Assembly (NCBI GenBank): GCA_965661625.1
Contig: CBFIEM010000009.1
Coordinates: forward strand, 1-64,000
DNA: 64,000 bases
Reading direction: 5' to 3'
Origin: GCA-2705995 sp965661625
Lineage (GTDB): Bacteria; Bacteroidota; Bacteroidia; Flavobacteriales_G; Salibacteraceae
Part shown: piece after piece, positions 39,870 through 48,399 of the stretch
How positions within the stretch are numbered: position 1 is the stretch's first letter
How the letters are laid out: every line of letters starts with the position of its first letter
Made by a program: the position numbers and the translations under genes
The notes under the pieces: model-generated
Seen by the model: only the letters and a program-made list of their open reading frames with translations
What the model was told of the DNA's origin: nothing
Databases searched by the model: none

Positions 39870-42341
39870 TCATTTTTTACCGAAAGTAAAGATAGTATCA
39901 TTTTTTCGAATTTCCTGAATCAATTGTTCGGCAATAAGTCGGTGGGCCCAGCTGTTAGGGTGTCTATCCCATGAAGCGACTTGAAGCATTTCAGGATCAA
40001 AGTTGTCATAAGCTTTATGCGCACTGATTGGAGCAAAACCAATAGCAGTAGCTCGCTGAAAAAGCCCATACTTTTTACTTGACTCATAACGAATTATCGG
40101 TTCAGGAACATATAGAGCAACAGGTGTTGCACCCATAGCTACGATACGGTCATAACTAGTTTTTAAGGTCCAGTCTATGAGCTCTGGAATTGCAGGCTTA
40201 AGCTTGAAGAGCACCTGTTGAACATCGTCCTCGGGAGCTATTTTTAAGCTATCAATCAGGTTTGCGAGGTAGGGTTCTTCATATTCAAAAGATCCATCCA
40301 ATAAGCGCATAATAGATCTTGCAATGATGAGCGCATCAGATTCATGAACTGCAAGGATTACGAGATCTGGATTCAGCTGGTCAACCAATTCACCTTGTGC
40401 TAAGAAAGCACGGTGTTGTAAAAATGAATGCCCCGAAAAGGATAAGTTTAGCAGTTCGAATCTTCCATCGGCATCTTCGCGATTAATGGTTGATTCTGCA
40501 ATGGCTTCAAAGGTGGAGTCGTCTGCAACACCAGATCCCATTTCAATGGATGACCCAACAAGAACTGCACGCAAGGTGCTGCTATCAGCTTCCAATGGAT
40601 ATTCTTTATCTCGAAGGCCTAAACTGTTTGTCGAAAACGGCTTGTCTTTAAAGGTCCCCTTCTTATTAGGAAGCAAAACGTGCGACAACATGGAGTGTGT
40701 GTTTTTCGAAAATGACGTTTCATGCAATGCCCCCCAGTTATCTGGTCGCATAGCTTCTACTTCTCCTATTCGGCTTCCCAAGTTTTTATTTACGTTAATC
40801 ACACTTTCGTAATATCCAGCTGTTAACTGCATGCGATCTGCCGCATTAAGTGCTTCGCTTCGAATTGCGGCAAGTGTAAATGCCATGCGAGGAGGTAATT
40901 TAGCACTATCAAAAGCTAGTAAACTGAGGGTGAAAAGCGTTAGCGCAGTACTTCGTATCCAAACGGGTAAGGACACTATTTTTCCCCATATGTTCCATTG
41001 AACAATAAATTGAAGCGCAGTACCAATAACTGCAATGCCAAAAAACCAAGTAAGCACTTGAGTCCCCGCACCGTCTTGGAACTTAAGAGAACTCGTTAAG
41101 AATTCAAGCCATTTCCCTATCGTTGGGCTGTTCCAAAGGCCTACTAGAATCGCCATTAAAAAGAAAATCCCTACCGTTTGAACCGTCTTTAAAAATGCTT
41201 GTACAAAAGGAGGTACTGTTGGTCGGCCTTTCTTCTTGCGATTGAGCAGGTATACAGAGTTTAAGGTGATTAAAATGCCAAAGGTTAGCCAGAATGCACC
41301 ATCAGCAGTAGTGAAGAGGAAATCACCCCGCAACCAAAACCACTGGTAGCTGTGTAAAAGGTAAGTGATGAAAAAACTGTAGAGCGTCGCAATAATAATG
41401 GACTTTTTCATTCCCCTTTTCTTATGGCGAAATAGCATGGGGTAATAGAAAACTTTCTGCATGAACTCTTTCCAGTAAGTGTTTATTCTTCTCCAGATTT
41501 CAGAAAAGTTGGGAGCGAAGTAGAACCAAAAAAATGGAGAAGGCATGTTGAAGCCAAAAAGGCATAAGACCCCCATAGCGATGTTAAAGTGCCCATTTAC
41601 CCGAATGAATAGGCTGTAATTAGAAGCTGCAAAATTGAACAAGTCGAATGCGTTTTCAACTTCACTCAGCGGGAATACCCAGAAGTAATAGGCCAATTTA
41701 TACAATACCAATTGCAGGGCACCCAGCATAATCCAAGCTATCCCTTTCTGGTATATCTTAAACCGATCTTCATTTTCAAACGAATTAACAAACGTTTTAT
41801 AATCAACAATTGGAAATAGCAAGAAAATAATATTTGGCAGTAGGAAGAAATAACCGATTTGATGCCAGATTGATTCTTTGACTGAGTTAAACCTAACCTC
41901 ATACATGAAAACAATAATGCGAAACATGAACAGGGATGCAATCACTGGAATAACATCGTTGACAATACCTGCCTTAATGTAATCAGTTCTAATAAGTGTG
42001 AGGAAAGTTGCAATAACAAAGATAAGTCCCCATTTGTAGCGATGTTTGATGCGAAGTTTGGTAATCCCAAATAGTAAAAATCCAGTGCTAATTACCACTG
42101 TAGCTTTTGCCGCGCCTAAGAAATATACAAAAGCTGCCAGTGAAAGCAGTGTGAAAAATGGAACCTTAAACCGTTGAGGTAACAGGAGTTGAACAACAAA
42201 ACCGCCTAGCATTACGGGCAAGATGCTTGTAAGCCCTATGCCAGCTTCTAATTTGAAGCTAGCGATGAACCATAACACAACCGCTAAGCCAATGGTCAAT
42301 AACATGGAATTAACCACGTTGGAAGTCTTCACGTTATTCAT
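39870..42341 (-). CDS. MBOAT-SGNH fusion membrane acyltransferase
   Basis: An 823-residue membrane protein. Residues about 10-480 hold roughly a dozen membrane helices. An MBOAT-like core is suggested by F-S-E-I-W-R-R-I-N-T-Y-W-K-E-F near 279-293 and the candidate catalytic histidine in Y-L-L-H-S-Y-Q-W (H330). Residues about 560-823 form an extracytoplasmic SGNH domain: N-S-L-G-L-R-D, then V-G-S-S-I-E-M-G (nucleophile region 596-598) and the D-x-H block W-D-R-H-P-N (D792, H794). DltB (MBOAT) plus DltD (SGNH-like) do the equivalent job as separate proteins. As first gene of the operon it is the obvious transferase for the carrier-bound acyl group. The core match is weaker than in the two AlgI-like MBOATs nearby. 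Confidence 0.75.
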   Translation of the reverse strand: MNNVKTSNVVNSMLLTIGLAVVLWFIASFKLEAGIGLTSILPVMLGGFVVQLLLPQRFKVPFFTLLSLAAFVYFLGAAKATVVISTGFLLFGITKLRIKHRYKWGLIFVIATFLTLIRTDYIKAGIVNDVIPVIASLFMFRIIVFMYEVRFNSVKESIWHQIGYFFLLPNIIFLLFPIVDYKTFVNSFENEDRFKIYQKGIAWIMLGALQLVLYKLAYYFWVFPLSEVENAFDLFNFAASNYSLFIRVNGHFNIAMGVLCLFGFNMPSPFFWFYFAPNFSEIWRRINTYWKEFMQKVFYYPMLFRHKKRGMKKSIIIATLYSFFITYLLHSYQWFWLRGDFLFTTADGAFWLTFGILITLNSVYLLNRKKKGRPTVPPFVQAFLKTVQTVGIFFLMAILVGLWNSPTIGKWLEFLTSSLKFQDGAGTQVLTWFFGIAVIGTALQFIVQWNIWGKIVSLPVWIRSTALTLFTLSLLAFDSAKLPPRMAFTLAAIRSEALNAADRMQLTAGYYESVINVNKNLGSRIGEVEAMRPDNWGALHETSFSKNTHSMLSHVLLPNKKGTFKDKPFSTNSLGLRDKEYPLEADSSTLRAVLVGSSIEMGSGVADDSTFEAIAESTINREDADGRFELLNLSFSGHSFLQHRAFLAQGELVDQLNPDLVILAVHESDALIIARSIMRLLDGSFEYEEPYLANLIDSLKIAPEDDVQQVLFKLKPAIPELIDWTLKTSYDRIVAMGATPVALYVPEPIIRYESSKKYGLFQRATAIGFAPISAHKAYDNFDPEMLQVASWDRHPNSWAHRLIAEQLIQEIRKNDTIFTFGKK

Positions 42342-42429
42342 GCAATCCAATTATATTTACCGCTGAAAAGTTGAGGAGTCAAATATTCCACTTCTTTGCC
42401 ACTTTAACAAACTCGCGAAAGCGATATTG

Positions 42430-43446
42430 ATGAGAAAACAACTAGTTCTGGTATTGGTTCTTATTGCCGCGTCTCTAATACTTTTGGAATGGGGAGCTAA
42501 CGTGTATATCCAACAACGGATACTGACTGATACCCAGGTAGCACGGAACAAAAACGGCTATTATGGCTGGTTTGATTTTATAAATCATTCGGTAAGGAAT
42601 ATTGACGTAAGTCGTGTAGTTATTTCAAACTCCCAAGGCTATGCTCATGAATTTTCTGATGCGAAAACTTATTGTGGCATAATGAATCAACTTAACGCTC
42701 CACAAAAGACCTTAAACTGGAGCGTAAATGGTTTGACTTTGGAAGAGCTCTATGTTCTTCTAGACAATGCGGTCGCAGAAAACATTCCTGAAATTAACCT
42801 GGTGATTAGTCAGGGAGTATTTAACCAAGAACGCGGGCTTTATCGCTCTGATATTAACCTAAAGTCAACTGATAGCCTCACCGCCTTCGATCTGAATAAC
42901 TGGGCACCAGATGAAGACCAATTCCGGATTTGGTTACAACGTCAAACAGCTGCTGTTAGATTGATTGGGTATTCAAGAATGATGATCTCAGAATCTAGCT
43001 CCATTCCGATTCATTATTTCCTAGCTGGCAGTTTGAAGGAGTTGGCAACCAACCAATGGCGCGATAATCCACTCTGGTTGGCCAAACAAGCTAAGCAAGA
43101 GTATAGGCTTGATTCTGCATTGATAAGCAAACAAGTAAGGTTGTTTTTTGATCACATTGCAAAGCAAAAGGTACATGCCGCAAGTAAAGTAGTGGTGGTA
43201 ATTCAACCTAGAAATATTTTTGAGCAGAAAGGAAAAGAACTGACGGATACGCAACGTGAAAAACTGAAAGTAAATGCATGGTTTAGTGAGCTCTTGAATT
43301 CGGAGTCTCATGCGGTAGGAATTGCATTTTTAAACTTAACAGATGCTATCCCGGCCCGAGAATTCCTTCCCACAAGTCGCACTCATTTTACGGAAAAAGG
43401 GCATAAGCACATGGCCCGTTTATTATTAGAATTTTATGCGAGATGA
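42430..43446 (+). CDS. SGNH-like exported protein, first pair
   Basis: A 338-residue protein with an N-terminal anchor (about 5-22) and an SGNH-like extracytoplasmic domain. The nucleophile block reads V-V-I-S-N-S-Q-G near 58-65 and the last block R-T-H-F-T-E-K-G-H near 320. The usual aspartate two residues before the histidine is replaced by arginine or threonine in this reading. Proteins of this AlgJ/DltD-like sort work with the MBOAT encoded next. It overlaps that gene by ATGA. It starts 88 bases from the divergent MBOAT-SGNH gene. Confidence 0.75.
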   Translation: MRKQLVLVLVLIAASLILLEWGANVYIQQRILTDTQVARNKNGYYGWFDFINHSVRNIDVSRVVISNSQGYAHEFSDAKTYCGIMNQLNAPQKTLNWSVNGLTLEELYVLLDNAVAENIPEINLVISQGVFNQERGLYRSDINLKSTDSLTAFDLNNWAPDEDQFRIWLQRQTAAVRLIGYSRMMISESSSIPIHYFLAGSLKELATNQWRDNPLWLAKQAKQEYRLDSALISKQVRLFFDHIAKQKVHAASKVVVVIQPRNIFEQKGKELTDTQREKLKVNAWFSELLNSESHAVGIAFLNLTDAIPAREFLPTSRTHFTEKGHKHMARLLLEFYAR

Positions 43447-44834
43447 ACTTTAGCAGCATCATATTTTATGTGTTTTTTCTAGTTGTGCTGCTTGGCTATC
43501 ACGGTCTCAAATGGAAATATGGACGGGTGTGGATGGTTATCGCTTCATACGTGTTTTACAGTTTCGCTAACCCTTGGTACATTCTGCTGCTGTTCACAAG
43601 TACATGTACAGATTTCATCGCAGCTCAACGTATTGAGGATGGTACAGGAAATCGCTCCTCATGGATGTGGCTCAGTGTAATAATAAACCTGGGGTTGCTG
43701 GGTGTGTTCAAATATGGCGATTTTATCATTGGATCGTTTAACCAAGGGTTAGGAGTCCAAATTCCCTATTTAAATGTTTTGTTACCAGTAGGGATATCAT
43801 TTTATACATTTCAAACAATGAGCTACACAATTGATGTGTATCGGGGAAACCAAAAAGCAGAACGCAGCTTCATCACATTCGCGTTGTTCGTAGGGTATTT
43901 TCCTCAACTCGTTGCTGGACCAATTGAACGAGCGAAGCAACTAATTCCTCAATTGAGTACAAAGCGTAAAGTTACCGTTCAGGATTTCGAGTACGGTATG
44001 CAGCGCATCACTCTTGGGCTTTTTAAGAAACTGGTAATTGCTGATCGGTTAGGAGTATATGTGTCGGATGTGTATAATTATCCTGCTTCAATGGGGAAGT
44101 GGGGAATCGTGCTATCATTTTATGCTTTCATCTGGCAAATTTACTTCGATTTTGCAGCCTACTCAGACATAGCAATTGGACTTTCGCGATTGTTTGGCGT
44201 TCGACTTTCTGAGAACTTCAACTTCCCCCTACAAGCGACAAGTCAACAAAAAGCTTGGAGCAGGTGGCATATGACTTTAACCAGGTGGTTCAGGGATTAT
44301 TTATTGGGTTCATTGCGAAGTACTTATGGAAAGTCTGAGTATAAAGGCTATCTATATATCTTAATTGTATTGGGTGTAACCGGTTTTTGGCATGGTGCTG
44401 AATGGACAATGTTGAGCTTTGGAGTGTTGGGGGGAGTATATATCATTATTCAAAAATTGCTCAATAAAGTGGTAAGCTTTTCGTCATGGTATCAATCTGT
44501 AATTGGAAGAGGTATACTCGCTTTTGTAAATATGTCCCTATTTGCTTCGCTTTCAATCTTCTTCAGGAGTGGAGACATGAACCAAGCTTTTCACCTCCTT
44601 GAGCCCCTCACAACTAGTGGGAATTGGGGTTTAAACAGGTTGGCTTATCCTTTTCTAGGATTTTTCTTGCTTATTTATGGCTTGGATGCCTTTGCTCATT
44701 GGGCATATCGGAAAAATGTTTCACTATGGCCTGCTTCAAGACCGTTTCGTTGGGCAGGAATTTTAGCTTTGCTTGTTGGAGCCCTATTATTAGGTGTGTC
44801 TGACGCAGATTCATTCATATACTTTCAATTTTGA
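43443..44834 (+). CDS. AlgI/DltB-like MBOAT acyltransferase, first pair
   Basis: A 463-residue polytopic inner-membrane acyltransferase. MBOAT marks are P-V-G-I-S-F-Y-T-F-Q near 115-124, W-S-R-W-H-M-T-L-T-R-W-F-R-D-Y-L (272-287, H276) and the catalytic histidine H317 in T-G-F-W-H-G-A-E-W. It ends F-I-Y-F-Q-F, the usual AlgI-type ending. AlgI-like proteins pass acyl groups, usually acetyl, through the membrane to a periplasmic partner that esterifies a polysaccharide. It is flanked by SGNH-like genes with ATGA and TGATG overlaps. Confidence 0.92.
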   Translation: MNFSSIIFYVFFLVVLLGYHGLKWKYGRVWMVIASYVFYSFANPWYILLLFTSTCTDFIAAQRIEDGTGNRSSWMWLSVIINLGLLGVFKYGDFIIGSFNQGLGVQIPYLNVLLPVGISFYTFQTMSYTIDVYRGNQKAERSFITFALFVGYFPQLVAGPIERAKQLIPQLSTKRKVTVQDFEYGMQRITLGLFKKLVIADRLGVYVSDVYNYPASMGKWGIVLSFYAFIWQIYFDFAAYSDIAIGLSRLFGVRLSENFNFPLQATSQQKAWSRWHMTLTRWFRDYLLGSLRSTYGKSEYKGYLYILIVLGVTGFWHGAEWTMLSFGVLGGVYIIIQKLLNKVVSFSSWYQSVIGRGILAFVNMSLFASLSIFFRSGDMNQAFHLLEPLTTSGNWGLNRLAYPFLGFFLLIYGLDAFAHWAYRKNVSLWPASRPFRWAGILALLVGALLLGVSDADSFIYFQF

Positions 44835-45904
44835 TGCGGGTAATACGGTTTACGGGAATATTGGTTGCAATAGTTGTAGTAATTGAATTGCTATTCGCTT
44901 CATTTGACCCCTACCGCCATCTTCCTGCCTCCTCAGATGCTACCAGAAATCCAGAACAGCAGTGGGGCTGGCCTGAATATACAGCACATCCCAAGTTAGA
45001 AGAAGAACGACTTGTTGTAATTATATCAAACTCACAAGCGTGTGCATGGGAATACGCTAGTGAATCAACATACCCTGGATTGTTGCGGCAAAAACAAGGA
45101 ACGCGCAAAGGGTTGCGAATCGAGAACTGGAGCATGGGGGGAATGCGACTTGCAGACTTAGAAGTGCTCGCGCGCAAGGCAGCGCTTAATGGTGCCGATG
45201 AGGTATATTTTGTTCTAAACACTTACAATTTTGATGTTCCAGATGTTGTGAGTCTTGACTACGCAGTCACCGATGTCAAATTGATCCCCGAACAACTGAG
45301 TCAAGCCAACTATTATTCAAATGCCTTGTTTCGCGAGAGTCAAACTTCAGATCAGCGCATTACAAATTGGTTCTACGCCTATTCAAGCGTTGTTCGTCTC
45401 AAAACGTTTATTCAAAATAAATTGAGCCGCAGGATTCCGATGGCTTACCAAATCATGATTTTTGGAAAGTACATCCAAGCAAGGATGAAGGTTGGGATGA
45501 ATATCGATGCAGATTTAAAAAGCAGGTTCATGCGTGAAGCTCAAAACATAGAGCAACAAGCTTCCAATCGCTTTAATGCCTACAAGCGTGTGATGAACAG
45601 GTTGTTGGCAGCAAAAAAAGAATATCGCTGGACTACTGAATACAACTATATTATTCAGCCACGAGCTTCTTGGGATAAAGTGTACTCCAAAGCATTTAAT
45701 GAATCATATGATCGTACTGCACAGCAAGAAGCAGAGAGTCGCTTCATTAAGTTGGTATCTAAAAACCCAATAGAGGGATTGACGCTCCACAATTGGTCAT
45801 TTCGATTCCCCAATAATGGCTTCTCAACCAACAGTCCAAGTCATTTCAACGAGTATGGCCATAAGCTTATGGCAGATGCGCTATGGAAGGAGGTAAATCC
45901 TTGA
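44834..45904 (+). CDS. SGNH-like exported protein, second pair
   Basis: A 356-residue protein similar in layout to the SGNH-like gene two upstream: N-terminal anchor (about 5-25), nucleophile block V-V-I-I-S-N-S-Q-A near 60 and final block P-S-H-F-N-E-Y-G-H near 338. The ATG overlaps the MBOAT stop by one base (TGATG) and decides the start. It probably hands an acyl group to a different glycan position from its paralogue. Catalytic activity is not certain because the D-x-H aspartate is not obvious. Confidence 0.75.
   Translation: MRVIRFTGILVAIVVVIELLFASFDPYRHLPASSDATRNPEQQWGWPEYTAHPKLEEERLVVIISNSQACAWEYASESTYPGLLRQKQGTRKGLRIENWSMGGMRLADLEVLARKAALNGADEVYFVLNTYNFDVPDVVSLDYAVTDVKLIPEQLSQANYYSNALFRESQTSDQRITNWFYAYSSVVRLKTFIQNKLSRRIPMAYQIMIFGKYIQARMKVGMNIDADLKSRFMREAQNIEQQASNRFNAYKRVMNRLLAAKKEYRWTTEYNYIIQPRASWDKVYSKAFNESYDRTAQQEAESRFIKLVSKNPIEGLTLHNWSFRFPNNGFSTNSPSHFNEYGHKLMADALWKEVNP
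45887..45894 (+). promoter_or_regulatory. Strong Shine-Dalgarno site before a TTG start
   Basis: AAGGAGGT, six bases before the TTG of the second MBOAT gene. Strong Shine-Dalgarno sites are uncommon in Bacteroidota, so it supports this non-ATG start. Confidence 0.6.
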
Positions 45905-47340
45905 ACTTTAACAGCATTTCATTCTTTGTATTTTTTGCCATTGTATTTTTTGCATACCGTGCTATTCCTTTTAAGTATGGTAGGATATTACTTGTTGTAG
46001 CCTCTTATGTGTTTTATGGTTTAGCTACACCATGGTATGTTATACTCTTGCTAGCATCTACAATTACCGACTTTATAGTTGCATTGCAACTGTCAAAAAC
46101 TCAAGATAAACACAAGCGTAAAATGTTGCTGGCAGCGAGTATCGTGGTTAATTTGGGCTTGCTTAGTTTTTTTAAATACAGCGACTTTTTCATAGCTAAT
46201 GTTAATGTCCTTTCCAGTTTAATGGGGTGGGATGAAATTGCATTTCTAAACCTGTTGTTGCCGGTAGGAATTTCGTTTTACACCTTCCAAACCTTAGCCT
46301 ATTCCATTGATGTATATCGGAGGGAAATGGAGCCTGAAAGAGATTTCCTCACGTTTTCGCTTTATGTAGGATTCTTCCCGCAGCTCGTGGCTGGACCAAT
46401 TGAACGAGCTAAAGATCTCATCCCTCAGCTCAAACAAAAGGTAAATGTCTCGATTGCCGACTTACAACATGGCCTCGAACGTATTTTATGGGGTCTCATC
46501 AAGAAAATGGTTTTTGCGGATCGGTTAGCTGTTGTAGTTGCGAATACTTACAACAATGCTCCAGAAGCTTCGAATCAGGAACTGTTCATAGCTACCTTTG
46601 CGTTCGCATTTCAGCTTTACTTGGACTTTAGCGGCTATACCGACATTGCCATTGGTTTAGGAAGATTACTTGGGGTGAAATTGTCCGAAAACTTTAACTA
46701 TCCCTATTTGTCGCTGAGTCAGGCTAGCCACTGGCGAAAATGGCACAGAACCCTAACGCTTTGGTTTCGGGATTATGTTTTTCGTGCTTACACTGACAAC
46801 GGTAAGCGCAAGAGTGCCTTTTGGCAGGTGAGTGGTGTGCTATTAGTTTTTAGTTTAACAGGGTTTTGGCACGGAGCCAATTGGAATATGGTTGCATTTG
46901 GTTTTGTTGCAGGTGTTTTTCTAATCGCGCAACGGCTGCTAGAACCCGTAAGTAAAAAGGTGCGTAAACAGGTAAAAAGGTTATCATCCAGACTGTTCAA
47001 TTATGTGTATCAACCGTTAATAATTGGTTGGAATTTTACGTTGTGGATGGCGCTTGGTCCTTTTTTCTTGTTGAGAGATATTGATGTTTCGCTGGGGATA
47101 TATAAAAGTTTTATTACTTCAAGTTGGATTACACCACCTTCAGAAGGGTATTATGCATACGCTGTTTTTGCAGGTTTACTTTACGTCTTACATGCTATTC
47201 GCGGACAATACATACCTAAAATGAGAACCGGAGAGCTTAGCTTGAGTTACAATCGTTGGATTACAAATACCCTCCTTGTTTTAATGCTCATTTACGGAGC
47301 ATACGATTATAAAGAGACGTTCATTTATTTTCAATTTTAA
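45901..47340 (+). CDS. AlgI/DltB-like MBOAT acyltransferase, second pair
   Basis: A 479-residue paralogue of the first MBOAT. It shares P-V-G-I-S-F-Y-T-F-Q, W-R-K-W-H-R-T-L-T-L-W-F-R-D-Y, the catalytic T-G-F-W-H-G-A-N-W and the F-I-Y-F-Q-F end. Aligning its start (TTG-encoded M-N-F-N-S-I) with the paralogue's M-N-F-S-S-I and a TTGA overlap with the preceding stop place the start at TTG, not at the ATG 18 bases upstream. The pair of SGNH/MBOAT modules looks like a tandem duplication that has diverged to use other sites or acyl groups. Confidence 0.9.
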   Translation: MNFNSISFFVFFAIVFFAYRAIPFKYGRILLVVASYVFYGLATPWYVILLLASTITDFIVALQLSKTQDKHKRKMLLAASIVVNLGLLSFFKYSDFFIANVNVLSSLMGWDEIAFLNLLLPVGISFYTFQTLAYSIDVYRREMEPERDFLTFSLYVGFFPQLVAGPIERAKDLIPQLKQKVNVSIADLQHGLERILWGLIKKMVFADRLAVVVANTYNNAPEASNQELFIATFAFAFQLYLDFSGYTDIAIGLGRLLGVKLSENFNYPYLSLSQASHWRKWHRTLTLWFRDYVFRAYTDNGKRKSAFWQVSGVLLVFSLTGFWHGANWNMVAFGFVAGVFLIAQRLLEPVSKKVRKQVKRLSSRLFNYVYQPLIIGWNFTLWMALGPFFLLRDIDVSLGIYKSFITSSWITPPSEGYYAYAVFAGLLYVLHAIRGQYIPKMRTGELSLSYNRWITNTLLVLMLIYGAYDYKETFIYFQF

Positions 47341-48399
47341 ATGCGCATAGCCCTTTTAGCCGATCCAATCGATTTACAGCATGCGGGAATTCACCGTTAC
47401 ACTGTGGAATTGGCGCACGCCTTAGCTTCATTTGGCTCGCAGCACGATTACCTCATTGTGTGTGCAGCCAAACATCCCGAGTTGGATTTGGAGCAGCTTG
47501 TTGTTCCTTTTTCCAACAAGATCTTACGTCCTTCCTTCCGCATGTTTGTTGAAATACCGCGTAAACTGCGACAATGGAAGCCAGATGTTGTTGTTGAACC
47601 AGCACACTTTGGACCTTGGTTTTTACCTAGAAGTGTTAAACGTATCACTATAATACATGACCTTACACCAAGGTTGTTTCCCCAATGGCATAGGCTGCAT
47701 AGTCAATGGCTTCAACGACTTTTTTTAGGGGGGATTTTGAATCGTGCTGACGTGATAATTACCAACTCCAAGCGAACAAATACGGATTTATTAAAGCTGT
47801 ACAATAAATCGGGCTCACCTATCTATCCCGGAATAAATAGCCAGTTCTTGCCCGGCTCAGTTCAACGTGATGCGTATTTCATTTCAGTTGGGAGTATCGA
47901 GCCTCGAAAGAACCTAGAATTAATATTAAAGGCTTTTGAAGCATTCTATGCTGAACACCCTAATTTTAAGTGGATAATTGTTGGTTCCGATGGGTGGAAG
48001 AATAAGTCATTTTATCGTGCTTTGCGCAACTCATCTGCGTCTAAGGCGGTAGAGGTCAAACAGCGTGTATCAGATTCAGTATTAGTATCCCTTTATCAAA
48101 ATGCTCAAGCACTCTTGTGTGCATCCCACTATGAAGGCTTCGGATTTCCGCTAATAGAAGCAATGGCCTCAGGTTGCAGGGTTGTATCGAGTCCAAATGG
48201 CAGCCTATCAGAAGTAGGAGGACAATGCGCCATTTATATAGACTCACCACAGGAGATGAAACAGGCTATGGAGTTTGTGGTTGCTGAGCCGGAAAGCGAG
48301 CGCCTAATCTGGAGAGCAAAAGCTGAGAAGTATTGTACTCAGTATTCATGGCAATCATTTGTAAGATCTTTTGAGAAGTTAGTTGACAGCCTTCAGTAA
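47341..48399 (+). CDS. GT4 glycosyltransferase
   Basis: A 352-residue GT-B glycosyltransferase. The start M-R-I-A-L-L-A-D-P and the acceptor loop G-I-H-R-Y-T-V-E-L are typical; the donor half has S-V-G-S-I-E-P-R-K-N-L near 184 and the E-x7-E-like motif E-G-F-G-F-P-L-I-E-A-M near 265. It begins directly after the MBOAT stop with no gap. It should add one sugar to the lipid-linked repeat unit in the cytoplasm. It resembles the GT4 half of the sulfotransferase fusion. The 3' end overlaps the next, convergent GT4 gene by 21 bases. Confidence 0.92.
   Translation: MRIALLADPIDLQHAGIHRYTVELAHALASFGSQHDYLIVCAAKHPELDLEQLVVPFSNKILRPSFRMFVEIPRKLRQWKPDVVVEPAHFGPWFLPRSVKRITIIHDLTPRLFPQWHRLHSQWLQRLFLGGILNRADVIITNSKRTNTDLLKLYNKSGSPIYPGINSQFLPGSVQRDAYFISVGSIEPRKNLELILKAFEAFYAEHPNFKWIIVGSDGWKNKSFYRALRNSSASKAVEVKQRVSDSVLVSLYQNAQALLCASHYEGFGFPLIEAMASGCRVVSSPNGSLSEVGGQCAIYIDSPQEMKQAMEFVVAEPESERLIWRAKAEKYCTQYSWQSFVRSFEKLVDSLQ

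Noticed and set aside
35649..42341. Calling the operon a true dlt (D-alanylation) operon
   Set aside because: The ligase pocket lacks the DltA F-C-G-E cysteine and the operon adds a dehydrogenase and a halogenase-like enzyme that D-alanylation does not need.
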